Origin: Oligoflexia bacterium
GTDB lineage: Bacteria; Bdellovibrionota; Bacteriovoracia; Bacteriovoracales; Bacteriovoracaceae
Assembly (NCBI GenBank): GCA_015232355.1
Contig: JADFZW010000003.1
Coordinates: 124,001 to 188,000 of the forward strand
Length of the DNA: 64,000 bases
Direction of reading: 5' to 3'
The translations under genes and the position numbers were made by a program. Every line of letters begins with the position of its first letter. Positions within the stretch are counted from its first letter, which is position 1. The notes below the pieces were generated by a model. It saw nothing but the letters and a program-made list of their open reading frames with translations. It was not told the DNA's origin and searched no databases. This document shows, one piece after another, positions 35,377 through 43,984 of the stretch.

Positions 35377-36162
35377 ATGAATTTAATATCAATTGGTGGA
35401 TTTATTTTAGCAGTTGCCGTTTTATTTACAGGCCTTCGATTAACAACAGATAACTTGAAAATCTATTTTGATTACGAGGCCCTCTTTATAGTGATTGGCG
35501 GAACCTTGGCCTCAACGGCGATATCGGTACAATTAAATAAAGTTGGCGGATTAATTAAAGTTTTTATTAAGCGAATATTGATTGATAAAAAAATTCGTTA
35601 CGATCAAGTGATTAAAGAAATGATGCGAATTTGTGAGGCTTATAGAAATGGTGAAAGTTTGGATACCCAGATTCCAAAGGTTACTGATGATTTTTTAAAG
35701 GAAGCTTTGGAGCTTATTCGTGATGAGATAATGGATATTGAAGAGACTTTCGATGTGTTACAACAGCGTATAGAAAATATGCATTTTAATTATGTAGAAG
35801 AAGCATCAAAAATGCGTAGTTTGGGAAAATATCCTCCTTCATATGGAATAATGGGGACTACCATTGGAATGATTGTTTTACTTGGAAATTTAGGAGGAAG
35901 TGATGCCATAAAAAAAGTGGGACCAGCAATGTCGATTGCAATGATTGCTACCATGTATGGGATTGTTTTGGCCAACATGGCCCTTATTCCAATTGGTGAG
36001 AATTTAACGAACTCATCCAAAGAGACTTTTTTAAAAAATCAATTGATTTTAGAGGGATTAAGATTAATTGTCCAAAAATCAAATCCCATAATCGTTGCAG
36101 AAAAACTTAACTCCTTTTTAACTCCGAAGGAGCGTTTAAATTGGAAAGAGGTTGTAAAATAA
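35377..36162 (+). CDS. motA: MotA-type stator subunit
   Basis: 261 residues, four membrane helices: two at the N-terminus, a large cytoplasmic loop (~60-150) and two after 'YPPSYGIMGTTIGMIVLLGNL'. The conserved prolines before helix 3 and in helix 4 are present. The loop 'AYRNGESLDTQIPKVTDDF' is MotA-like. MotA surrounds MotB and turns ion flow into torque on FliG. The next gene is motB, 1 bp downstream, followed by genes for envelope proteins and a FliF/FliG-like fusion. This stator may therefore drive a dedicated machine rather than, or in addition to, a flagellum. Confidence 0.88.
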   Translation: MNLISIGGFILAVAVLFTGLRLTTDNLKIYFDYEALFIVIGGTLASTAISVQLNKVGGLIKVFIKRILIDKKIRYDQVIKEMMRICEAYRNGESLDTQIPKVTDDFLKEALELIRDEIMDIEETFDVLQQRIENMHFNYVEEASKMRSLGKYPPSYGIMGTTIGMIVLLGNLGGSDAIKKVGPAMSIAMIATMYGIVLANMALIPIGENLTNSSKETFLKNQLILEGLRLIVQKSNPIIVAEKLNSFLTPKERLNWKEVVK

Positions 36163-36163
36163 T

Positions 36164-36988
36164 ATGTCATCATTAAGAAGAAAATCTTTAAACATTAAAG
36201 AGGAAGGAGAGCATGGAGAGAGTTCTGATCATCTTTGGCTTATCTCTTTAGCAGATTTAATGACTTTGCTTACTACTTTTTTTATGATGATGATGGCATT
36301 TTCAAATTATGATCCAGTGACGTTTGCTGGCCATACAAAAGAATTAGCAAAACACTTTGCTCCTAAAAAGGTTGAAGCAGAAAAAACAAATACAGATATT
36401 TTAATGGGTAAAATAAAAGATATACCTGAGTTGAAAAATAGTGTGAATGTTGCTCTCAATAATGACACTATTGTTATTACTTTTAGTGGTAGTCTGCTTT
36501 TTAATTCTGGAAGTGTAGAGATTATACCTGAGATGACTCAAACTTTGGATGTTGTAATTAACTTAATTAAAACAAACAATCCTAGCTATAGAATTATTGT
36601 TGAAGGTCATACCGATAATCGTCCGATGAGAGGTCATCCATTTATCGTCAGCAATTGGGAATTAAGTAGTGCACGAGCTACAAGTATTATTCGTCGTTTT
36701 GAATCAGCGGGTTTTCCTGAAAAAAATCTTGTGGCCATAGGTTATGGACAAACAAGACCAATGGTTGCAAATCAAAATGAAAATGGTGAAGATCTTTTAG
36801 AAAATATGAAGCTAAATCGTCGTGTAGTTATTAAGGTGATTAGACCACCAGAAGAGGTAAAGAGAATCAAATTGGGATTAGGGGCCCTGGTTAAAGATAT
36901 TAGAGAAGTAAAAGACAGTAAAGATGTTAAGAATGCTAAGGATGATAAAGATGATAATAGTAGTGATGAAATAAATATTGATGAGTAG
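36164..36988 (+). CDS. motB: MotB-type stator subunit with OmpA peptidoglycan-binding domain
   Basis: 274 residues. A single membrane helix holds the proton-carrying Asp (D31 in 'ISLADLMTLLTTFFMM'). A plug/linker follows, then an OmpA-like domain with 'IIVEGHTDNRPMRGHP' and 'NWELSSARATSIIRRF', which anchors to the cell wall. The tail is an Asp/Lys repeat region. The pairing with motA is immediate. The stop overlaps the next gene's start. Confidence 0.9.
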   Translation: MSSLRRKSLNIKEEGEHGESSDHLWLISLADLMTLLTTFFMMMMAFSNYDPVTFAGHTKELAKHFAPKKVEAEKTNTDILMGKIKDIPELKNSVNVALNNDTIVITFSGSLLFNSGSVEIIPEMTQTLDVVINLIKTNNPSYRIIVEGHTDNRPMRGHPFIVSNWELSSARATSIIRRFESAGFPEKNLVAIGYGQTRPMVANQNENGEDLLENMKLNRRVVIKVIRPPEEVKRIKLGLGALVKDIREVKDSKDVKNAKDDKDDNSSDEINIDE

Positions 36989-37637
36989 TAGAAATATGAA
37001 TAAAAATAAAAAAATAATATTGATTCATATTTATATTATCTGTTTATTATTTGTACTTCCTTTTTCTGCTTATGCCACCTTTGAATATTATCAAATGGCA
37101 GTGTCTACAGGAATGGCAAATATTGCTTATGCTGAAAATCCATCAGGTTTAACTTCTGAAGTTGCTTCTTCCTCTCAATCATCATCTAAAGCTTCTGGTG
37201 CTATATCTTCTTTATCACTAAAAATGGATTATGAATTATATGATCGCTCTAGAAAATCACATCGTTTCTTGGCGATAGTTCCTTTAATGAGTACAGGAAC
37301 TGATAGCTATTTTTCTGGAGAATGGGGAATGAATTTTTATTTTCTATCACCAAGTTCAAAGGGAATTTACAAAGATGTTACGAATACTTTAAAAATATTG
37401 CCTAAATGGAGATACTATTGGGGATTTATTACTGGAGCAGGTTATTTAGTTTATAAAACAAAGTCAGCAAAAAAAAATGACATCATTTTTGAAATAGGTT
37501 TAAATGCAGGAACTAGTTATTCAGTGAATGCTACTTGGGGGATTAATTGTGAAGTAGGAGTTGTTAAAGGAACGGGAATAATGACATCGACAACTAATAT
37601 GAGAGGTTTTATTGGGGGCACATACTATTTTGAATAA
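36981..37637 (+). CDS. Outer-membrane beta-barrel-like protein in the motor operon
   Basis: 218 residues from the ATG that overlaps motB by 8 bp; an ATG at 36996 is an alternative. Signal peptide ends near 'AYATF'. The mature part has repeated amphipathic strands and ends in 'GFIGGTYYFE', close to a barrel-type C-terminal aromatic. No family recognised. Its place between motB and the PEGA-TPR gene implies a role in the same machine, possibly as an outer-membrane terminus (inference). Confidence 0.5.
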   Translation: MSSRNMNKNKKIILIHIYIICLLFVLPFSAYATFEYYQMAVSTGMANIAYAENPSGLTSEVASSSQSSSKASGAISSLSLKMDYELYDRSRKSHRFLAIVPLMSTGTDSYFSGEWGMNFYFLSPSSKGIYKDVTNTLKILPKWRYYWGFITGAGYLVYKTKSAKKNDIIFEIGLNAGTSYSVNATWGINCEVGVVKGTGIMTSTTNMRGFIGGTYYFE

Positions 37638-37648
37638 AAGATAAAAAT

Positions 37649-38257
37649 ATGATAAAAATAATTTTAATTGAAATAATTTTCTCAATGTTAACAATAAATT
37701 CATCCATCGCAGGAACATTGACTATCAAAAGTAATCCTAGCGATGCAGATGTGTTTGTTCGCGCCAGTAACAAAACGAATGAAACAAGAATTGGCAAGAC
37801 ACCCTTAGAGATGTCGTTAGAAGATATCGTTAGAAATTATGCTGAAGATGCAAATGTATTTGTTATCGATATTCGTAAACAGGGATTTGAAAAATATAGA
37901 GCGGTAATAACTAAAGCTGGCAAAGTTGATATTGAGCTGGAGGTTACTTTAGATCTTATCTTGACAAATGAGTTAATGCATTCTTTTGATATTTTTATTT
38001 GGAAAATTTTTGATATTCAAAGATTAATCAGATTGCAACAATATGATACTGCCATTGTGAAATTAAATGAAGAGCTTGAGAAGTTTCCACATATCTCTAG
38101 TATCTCTGAATTTTTAGGAAGTACCTACTATTTAAAACAAGATTATTCTAAGGCACTGGAATATTATCGAAAAGCATTTGCTGAAAATCCACAAAATATA
38201 GATGCTTATAAAATGAAAATTTATTTAGAAAAGATATTTGAGGAGAAAGCAAAATAA
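37649..38257 (+). CDS. Exported PEGA-TPR protein in the motor operon
   Basis: 202 residues. Signal peptide ends near 'SSIAGT'. A PEGA-type beta domain follows: 'LTIKSNPSDADVFVRA' and 'IRKQGFEKYR'. Then a helical region with TPR-like repeats ('YDTAIVKLNEELEKFP' and 'DYSKALEYYRKAFAENP'). PEGA domains are common in periplasmic scaffold proteins. The stop shares a base with the start of the FliF/FliG-like gene, so expression is coupled. Likely a periplasmic scaffold. Confidence 0.6.
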   Translation: MIKIILIEIIFSMLTINSSIAGTLTIKSNPSDADVFVRASNKTNETRIGKTPLEMSLEDIVRNYAEDANVFVIDIRKQGFEKYRAVITKAGKVDIELEVTLDLILTNELMHSFDIFIWKIFDIQRLIRLQQYDTAIVKLNEELEKFPHISSISEFLGSTYYLKQDYSKALEYYRKAFAENPQNIDAYKMKIYLEKIFEEKAK

Positions 38258-40563
38258 TGAAGAGGAACATCTGCTTATTAATTTCAATAATAATTTTTTT
38301 ATTCATGCAGATATTGTGTTTTAATGGAATAATTTCTTCTGTATGCGCAGTAGATTCTATATTGCAAACATCATTTCATTGGCAAAAAATGTCACTAGAA
38401 GATAGAATTAGATTTAAAATTTTTGAATCCCTTTCTCCTATACTTGAAAAAGATGAGATCTTAGTGGAAGTTGAGATAAGCTTAAAAATTAATAAATTAA
38501 ATATTATTGATAAAGAAAAAGAAAAAGAAAAACAAAAACAAAAAGAGAAAGAAAAGGAGCAAGAAAAGGAGAAAGAGAAGGAGAAAGAGAATAATAAAGC
38601 TGGTAATACCAATAATCCTTTCGCTGATAAGGATCAAAAAAAATTAGCAAAAGTTAGATTTAGTGATTTAAAAACGGAGAATGAATCTTCTCAAGACTAT
38701 ATAGTGTTTAGGAAATTGGGTTTAGAAGTTCCATATTTGGATCTATTAGAGGAAGAAAAAGAGAAAGAAAAAGAAAGAGCATTGGAGATGCGGCTTTATA
38801 GTTTGAATAGTTTAAATAATTTAAATAATTTGAATAATTTAAATAATAGAGCACCCATTGAACCTGTAGTAAATGACTCATTGTCGCCGGAAAAAGTCTA
38901 TCAATTTGCAGAAAAAGTTAATATTTTAAATTATATAAAAAACATTAATATCAAAATATTTCTCAATGAATATTTAACTAAAGAATCTAGAGCTAATATT
39001 GAAAAAATAGTAAAAAATATTGCCTTCAATTTGGGGCCAATAATTCCTAAAGTAGAAATAATTTATACCAACTTTCAAAAAAAAGAGGAACTACCTAAAG
39101 AACTGAAAGAGAAAGAAGCAAAAGAGGCCAAGGAAGCTAAAGATGCTAAAGATGCACAAGATGCTCTTAATGCCAAAAAGGAAAGTTTATGGGATAAAAT
39201 ATTAAAAGTGATTGAGAAATATAGTCATCTTATAGGAATAGTTTTAGGAATGTTTCTTTTTGGTTTAATTGCTTTTTTACTTATGAGAAAGTATGAATCA
39301 ATTTTAGAAAAACATGAATCAAATAAAAGTAACAGTCTGACTATGGCACCAATGCCAGGAAATATTCCTGGTTCTGATAAAGATAAGGATAAAGATGAAG
39401 ATGGCACAGTTAAAAAGGAAATTCATAAAGAGGTAGGTTCTGATGGAAGTGAAAGAGATGTCAGTGGAGTGGAACGTTTGCGATATACGATTTCTTCACA
39501 TCCAGCAAAAGCTGCAACATTGATAAAAAAATGGATTAAACAAAATAATTTAGAAAATCAAGATGCCTTAATTACATTAGTAAAATTTTTAAAAGATGAT
39601 GAGTTATCAAAGCTTTTTGAATTTATAACAGTAGAAGAAAGAAAGACTTGGAAAAAAATATTAAAGAAAAATATTACTAATGAAAATATTGATATTGGAC
39701 TTAAATTTATTACTTCTCAAATAATGGAAGATTTAATTGTTCCTCCTTTAATATCTGATATTAATATCAACGATATTTTACTTAATATGACTGCTAAAGA
39801 TTGTGCTGATTTAGCGAAGAGTGATCCAGAGCTGGCAGCGATACTTATGAATGTTTTAAGTTTGACTACTGTTTCAGAGATGTTGGAACATTTGGATAAT
39901 ACCACTACAACTCAATTGATTGAAATGAGTTTAGCATTTGATCCAGAAGAGATTAATAAAAATCTTAATAAGTTGAAAGAACGATTAAGTAGTTATAAAA
40001 AGATCTATAAAAAATCACCATTTTATGAACGACTCTCTGAACTTATTCCAATTTCCAATTCTCAAAGAGAAATGGAACTTTATCTTGCTTTCGCTAAAAA
40101 CAGTCAGAAGGAAGAAGTAATCGAAATGGCCCACAACTTTTTCCCATCTAATTTGCTAAAAGAACTTCCCAATATTGTATTGAAGGATATTTTTGCTAAA
40201 TATACTGTTTCCGATAAAATTAAATTGTTAGCATCTCTTTCTGGTGAGGTACAAACAAAATTTTTAAGTGTGGTGGCCCCAACAGGTTCTAAAGTAAAAG
40301 AGTTATTTGATTTAGAGTTTGATAAAATAAAATTAAATAAAAAACTAAGAGAGGAAATTGCATCCAAGGCAAATGAATTCTGGAAAAAATTTGTAGACTT
40401 TGCTCGAATGTTTATCAGAGTTAATCCCACTCATAGAGCGGATGTCGATATTGTTTTAAACAAATGGTATGATAGTATTATTACTATTAATGTTAATACT
40501 AATACGCAAAGTAGTGCACAACCTACTGATTCCCAAAAACAAACAAATAAGTTGGCATCGTGA
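38257..40563 (+). CDS. FliF-FliG-like fusion: membrane-anchored rotor-type protein
   Basis: 768 residues. Signal peptide ~1-31. A periplasmic region (~45-275) resembles the third ring-building domain of FliF: 'RIRFKIFESLSPILEKDEIL' and later 'INIKIFLNEYLTKES', interrupted by KE-rich and LNN-repeat inserts. A KEAKEAK stretch leads to one membrane helix (~324-344). The cytoplasmic part has a FliF tail-like 'LRYTISSHPAKAATLIKKW', followed by FliG-like helical units (~430-470 and ~510-570) and a FliG C-terminal-like domain (~635-720, 'NIVLKDIFAKYTVSDKIKLL'). FliG is the protein MotA pushes. Here it is tethered to the membrane and encoded in the motAB operon. FliM/FliN genes are not in view. Homology is judged by pattern only. 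Confidence 0.65.
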   Translation: MKRNICLLISIIIFLFMQILCFNGIISSVCAVDSILQTSFHWQKMSLEDRIRFKIFESLSPILEKDEILVEVEISLKINKLNIIDKEKEKEKQKQKEKEKEQEKEKEKEKENNKAGNTNNPFADKDQKKLAKVRFSDLKTENESSQDYIVFRKLGLEVPYLDLLEEEKEKEKERALEMRLYSLNSLNNLNNLNNLNNRAPIEPVVNDSLSPEKVYQFAEKVNILNYIKNINIKIFLNEYLTKESRANIEKIVKNIAFNLGPIIPKVEIIYTNFQKKEELPKELKEKEAKEAKEAKDAKDAQDALNAKKESLWDKILKVIEKYSHLIGIVLGMFLFGLIAFLLMRKYESILEKHESNKSNSLTMAPMPGNIPGSDKDKDKDEDGTVKKEIHKEVGSDGSERDVSGVERLRYTISSHPAKAATLIKKWIKQNNLENQDALITLVKFLKDDELSKLFEFITVEERKTWKKILKKNITNENIDIGLKFITSQIMEDLIVPPLISDININDILLNMTAKDCADLAKSDPELAAILMNVLSLTTVSEMLEHLDNTTTTQLIEMSLAFDPEEINKNLNKLKERLSSYKKIYKKSPFYERLSELIPISNSQREMELYLAFAKNSQKEEVIEMAHNFFPSNLLKELPNIVLKDIFAKYTVSDKIKLLASLSGEVQTKFLSVVAPTGSKVKELFDLEFDKIKLNKKLREEIASKANEFWKKFVDFARMFIRVNPTHRADVDIVLNKWYDSIITINVNTNTQSSAQPTDSQKQTNKLAS
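38512..38591 (+). repeat. Lys-Glu hexamer-type repeats in the FliF-FliG-like gene
   Basis: Degenerate GAAAAA/GAGAAG units encode an alternating KEK run inside the periplasmic domain. A second array of Leu-Asn-Asn units (38805-38850) and an Ala-Lys-Glu/Asp run (39115-39180) lie in the same gene. Confidence 0.75.
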
Positions 40564-40581
40564 TTTTATATTGTATAAAAT

Positions 40582-40602
40582 TTCCTCTTGATTAAAGAGG
40601 AA
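40582..40602. terminator. Bidirectional-type hairpin between convergent genes
   Basis: TTCCTCTT, a 5-base loop, then AAGAGGAA: an 8-bp perfect stem. It lies 19 bp after the motor operon's last stop and overlaps the stop codon of the convergent giant lipoprotein gene. On the minus strand it is followed by ATTTTAT. On the plus strand a T6 run comes 9 bases later. A terminator for one or both transcripts is plausible. Confidence 0.55.
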
Positions 40603-43600
40603 GCTTACACATTTTTTCATATGGCCTTGTAGTGTTCGATACTCCTTCTCCCCCTCCAATATTACTTTGGATCACAGGTAATACTCTGTAGTAGTAAGGT
40701 GTTCCCTTAATAACATTACTATCAGTATAGGTTCTTGCACTATTAACATCAACCACTGCTACAGGAACAGCTCCTAAAGGGTTTTGACCTGAAAGTGTAG
40801 AGCGATAGAGATTGTAGGAAGTAATCTGATAATCACTAGAAGGAGGGGTCATCATATTCCAATTCAATGTAATAGTCGTACTATTGTCGGTATAACTGCA
40901 TGCTCCTGACCATCCCATATTGTAACTAGATGGTATTTTTCCTTTTCCTTTTAAGGCAATTGTTTTTTCTATTCTAGTTTCAAGATAAGGAGTAGGGCAA
41001 CCGTAAGCCTCTAATTTAATTTCAGCATTATAATCTTGATCAATTACTTCTGGTAAAAATTGAATGCCAATATTACATAATGAAAGGCTCGAAATAGTGC
41101 CTGTGCCTACACAAGAATTAGATACAATCGAATAAATGGATGGATTTAACATACCACTTATACTTGGTGTGAAATTTAAAATATCGATTCTGTTAGTATT
41201 GGTTATTTTTAATGTCTTTGTTGTTGGTGTATTGACTGTAGATGAACCAAAATCCACAGAGCTGATTGGATCAGTATTCCAACTTGCTCTAATGGCCTCT
41301 CCATATATTACAGGAATGGCAGTAACTACTACTTCTGAATTATAATATATTAAACTTAAATTACCATAAAATCTTTGCCCATTAATTACACCCAAACGAC
41401 CAACTAAATTAAATTTAATATCCAATGTACATTGATCGTCACTATCAAGAGAAGAGGTACATAAATCATTTTGCTTTTGAAAAATTGCACTCCCACTCAT
41501 AGAAGGTGGGGTAACAGCAACACTCATTGCAGTGGCAGTAATCTGTCCTGTATTTACTAAAGTAACATTTACATTTTTAGCACAATTTGCACTTAGGTAA
41601 CCCAAATTAATTGAGGTAATAGGAGGAGTAGCTAGTTCTACGTATGCTACATCTTTTCCCACAGCAGAGATATCTAGTGTAATAGTTGTTGGAGTTGGAG
41701 TTACTTCCGGATATGATCTATCAGTATAATTAATTGAGATTTGATCATCGAATGTTCCAGATCCTTCTACTGGTGCAGTAGGTGCACTAAATTGAAAGTT
41801 TAGGGCACAATATTCTCCTCCATTTATTTCCATAGTGGTTCCATCCTTACTTGGATTTGAACATTGAGGAAGTAGTGATGTTGGTGTAGATTGTGTAAAT
41901 TCAATTCCCGTTGCAAATGGTGTTGGATCTAGTAAATCAAAATATGCTGTAAAATTCCCTCTGTTTTTTACATAAACACTAGCATATTTTGTATGACCAC
42001 TACTGACTGTGCCTAAAGAAATAGTTGCCACGGGTGTAGATTCAAGAGATGAAGGATCTAGTGTAAATATTAAATCTGAAATCTTCCAAAATAAATTACT
42101 TAGTTCACTTCTTTCGTATTTTGATTCTCGTCCATCATAATAATTAAAAGTTAATTTCTGACTATATCTTCCTGTCTCACTACTATTTACTCCTACAAAT
42201 AAAGAGCACCTATCATTGTTATTTAGTAAATCAATACAACATTGGCCATCATCTTTTACACAAATGGTTGCTTCTGGACTGGGAGTTACATATGTGGCCA
42301 CTCTATATGGAGAATCAAGCGCTGCGATTGGTGTGCTTTTTACTGGACCGAATCCGAAATTTGTTAAAACTATCTCTTGAATTGCTTCAGGTGTGCGATT
42401 AATAGGAATTGTTTCTAGTGGTGTAGCATCTACACGTAATAATCCAAGTTTCATTCCAGTACCTTTCACTTGAAAATTATAACTTTTCTGTTCTACTCTA
42501 TTATAATAGCTGACACATACTAATGCCTCATCTAGTGCTGAAGATGTTTCTGTTGGAACAACTGTTGGCACATATTTTATTGTAAAAGAGCAGGAGTTAT
42601 TTGGTGAGATCTTTTCTCCACAATAATTTTCAGAGATAAAAAGAGCTGATCCAGCGTTATCAGAAACAGGAGTAACCGATAGATTAACAGAAAAAATACT
42701 ATCCTCTCCTACATTCTTAATAGAAAATGCTTTAGAGACAGAATTACTAAAAGCAACTATATCAAAATCATATGGAAGAGGTGTTCCGTAGAATGCTATT
42801 TCACCAGGACTTATTCCATCCCCTTTCAATTGAAAGGTATAATAGGTCACCCTTTTACTAGTATTATAATTTACATAAATTCTTCCCACGCACTTACAAG
42901 CTTGGGTGGGATTAAACTCTACAGTGAACACACATGTTTCACTTACGGCCAGAGTGGAACTACAGCTATTGGAAGTCACACTAAATGATCCTCCTTCGCT
43001 GGTTATATTGAGTCCTGTAGCGCTCTTATATCCATTATTAATAACCGTAAATGTATTTCGATTATTGTTTCCAATTAAAACGCCACTGAAAGAGTATTCT
43101 GTACGTGTTACTTCTTTAACCGATAATTGTGCTTCAGGATTAATAATTAGTGCACTAATAGTTGTTCTTGCTTCGACTTCACTCTCTTGATTATTGTATG
43201 AAATAACAATATTTCCATTTATTAAAGGTCCATAGCTTTTTGGTGTTAATTCAATAACTATTGTACATTCACTATCCTTACTGATAATTTGTGTGCATGT
43301 TCCTCCAACCCCTGGATATGCACCTCCTTTAAAAGAAAATTCACCAGTAGCAATCTTCGTATTAGTAATTTTTGTACTAGTAATATTGGCCGCCAATCCT
43401 CCGCTATTTTTAATAACAAATGTTTTTTCTTTATTTGTACCTATATCTGATATTCCTAAGCTATGAGATGAAGGAGCAATATCTAATTTAGCTACTTCTC
43501 CTGCATAACCTTTTATGGTGAAATAAATTACTTTTTCATTAACTCCATTGTTATAAGAAATTGTTAATGTCTCTTCATAATATCCTTTCAATGTTGGTGC

Positions 43601-43984
43601 AAACTCTAAAACAAAAGAGCAGGTATCTCTATTTTTCATATTGCTACCGCAATCTCCGCCCTCTCCTGGAAATTGTCCGCTACCTTTTATCTGTCCGCTA
43701 CCCTTTGAAGTTTTAAAACGAAAGTAAGAATTTTTTTTAAAATTTGAGACACTAATATTTGATACAGGAAGTTTACCTAAGGCCATTACTGAAAATTTTT
43801 TTTCTTTGACAGTTGAAATGAGTTGATCTTCAAATGCTTGTGTTTCACTATCTTCAATCAAAAAGGTTCCAACAGCACCCTCTTCCAAATCATATAGATT
43901 TTCTTTTGTAGGAACACAGGATAAATGTAAAAAGATAAGAGAGAGACAAAAAATAAAAAAAATACACTTATGGAGTAGGATCAT
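40592..43984 (-). CDS. Giant lipoprotein with choice-of-anchor-D repeats and terminal FN3 domain
   Basis: 1,130 residues from the ATG at 43984; an ATG at 44008 lies inside the upstream gene. Lipobox-like 'LIFLHLSC' gives a lipoprotein. About eight ~100-residue beta domains follow, each with a 'CSF/CTF...V.F.P' strand and an asparagine-rich loop, like the choice-of-anchor D/ASH Ig-like family. A fibronectin type III domain ('ITSYNLYRSTLSG') ends it. Such proteins are surface adhesins or fibres. It overlaps the 3' end of the next giant gene upstream by 17 bp, so the two are probably cotranscribed. Ligand unknown. Confidence 0.7.
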   Translation of the reverse strand: MILLHKCIFFIFCLSLIFLHLSCVPTKENLYDLEEGAVGTFLIEDSETQAFEDQLISTVKEKKFSVMALGKLPVSNISVSNFKKNSYFRFKTSKGSGQIKGSGQFPGEGGDCGSNMKNRDTCSFVLEFAPTLKGYYEETLTISYNNGVNEKVIYFTIKGYAGEVAKLDIAPSSHSLGISDIGTNKEKTFVIKNSGGLAANITSTKITNTKIATGEFSFKGGAYPGVGGTCTQIISKDSECTIVIELTPKSYGPLINGNIVISYNNQESEVEARTTISALIINPEAQLSVKEVTRTEYSFSGVLIGNNNRNTFTVINNGYKSATGLNITSEGGSFSVTSNSCSSTLAVSETCVFTVEFNPTQACKCVGRIYVNYNTSKRVTYYTFQLKGDGISPGEIAFYGTPLPYDFDIVAFSNSVSKAFSIKNVGEDSIFSVNLSVTPVSDNAGSALFISENYCGEKISPNNSCSFTIKYVPTVVPTETSSALDEALVCVSYYNRVEQKSYNFQVKGTGMKLGLLRVDATPLETIPINRTPEAIQEIVLTNFGFGPVKSTPIAALDSPYRVATYVTPSPEATICVKDDGQCCIDLLNNNDRCSLFVGVNSSETGRYSQKLTFNYYDGRESKYERSELSNLFWKISDLIFTLDPSSLESTPVATISLGTVSSGHTKYASVYVKNRGNFTAYFDLLDPTPFATGIEFTQSTPTSLLPQCSNPSKDGTTMEINGGEYCALNFQFSAPTAPVEGSGTFDDQISINYTDRSYPEVTPTPTTITLDISAVGKDVAYVELATPPITSINLGYLSANCAKNVNVTLVNTGQITATAMSVAVTPPSMSGSAIFQKQNDLCTSSLDSDDQCTLDIKFNLVGRLGVINGQRFYGNLSLIYYNSEVVVTAIPVIYGEAIRASWNTDPISSVDFGSSTVNTPTTKTLKITNTNRIDILNFTPSISGMLNPSIYSIVSNSCVGTGTISSLSLCNIGIQFLPEVIDQDYNAEIKLEAYGCPTPYLETRIEKTIALKGKGKIPSSYNMGWSGACSYTDNSTTITLNWNMMTPPSSDYQITSYNLYRSTLSGQNPLGAVPVAVVDVNSARTYTDSNVIKGTPYYYRVLPVIQSNIGGGEGVSNTTRPYEKMCKLPL

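Noticed and set aside
35377..36988. ExbB/ExbD or TolQ/TolR pair instead of MotA/MotB
   Set aside because: Lengths, the four-helix layout with a large cytoplasmic loop, and the OmpA-type domain on the second protein fit MotA/MotB better.
38376..38612. Minus-strand Ser/Phe-rich open frame opposite the KE tract
   Set aside because: It is the mirror of the AAA/GAA-rich repeat codons in the FliF-FliG-like gene. It has no ribosome site and no domain.
42906..43190. Plus-strand open frame within the giant lipoprotein gene
   Set aside because: Antisense to a long repetitive coding region with no start signals of its own. Same for other open frames at 41136-41345 and 44061-45563.
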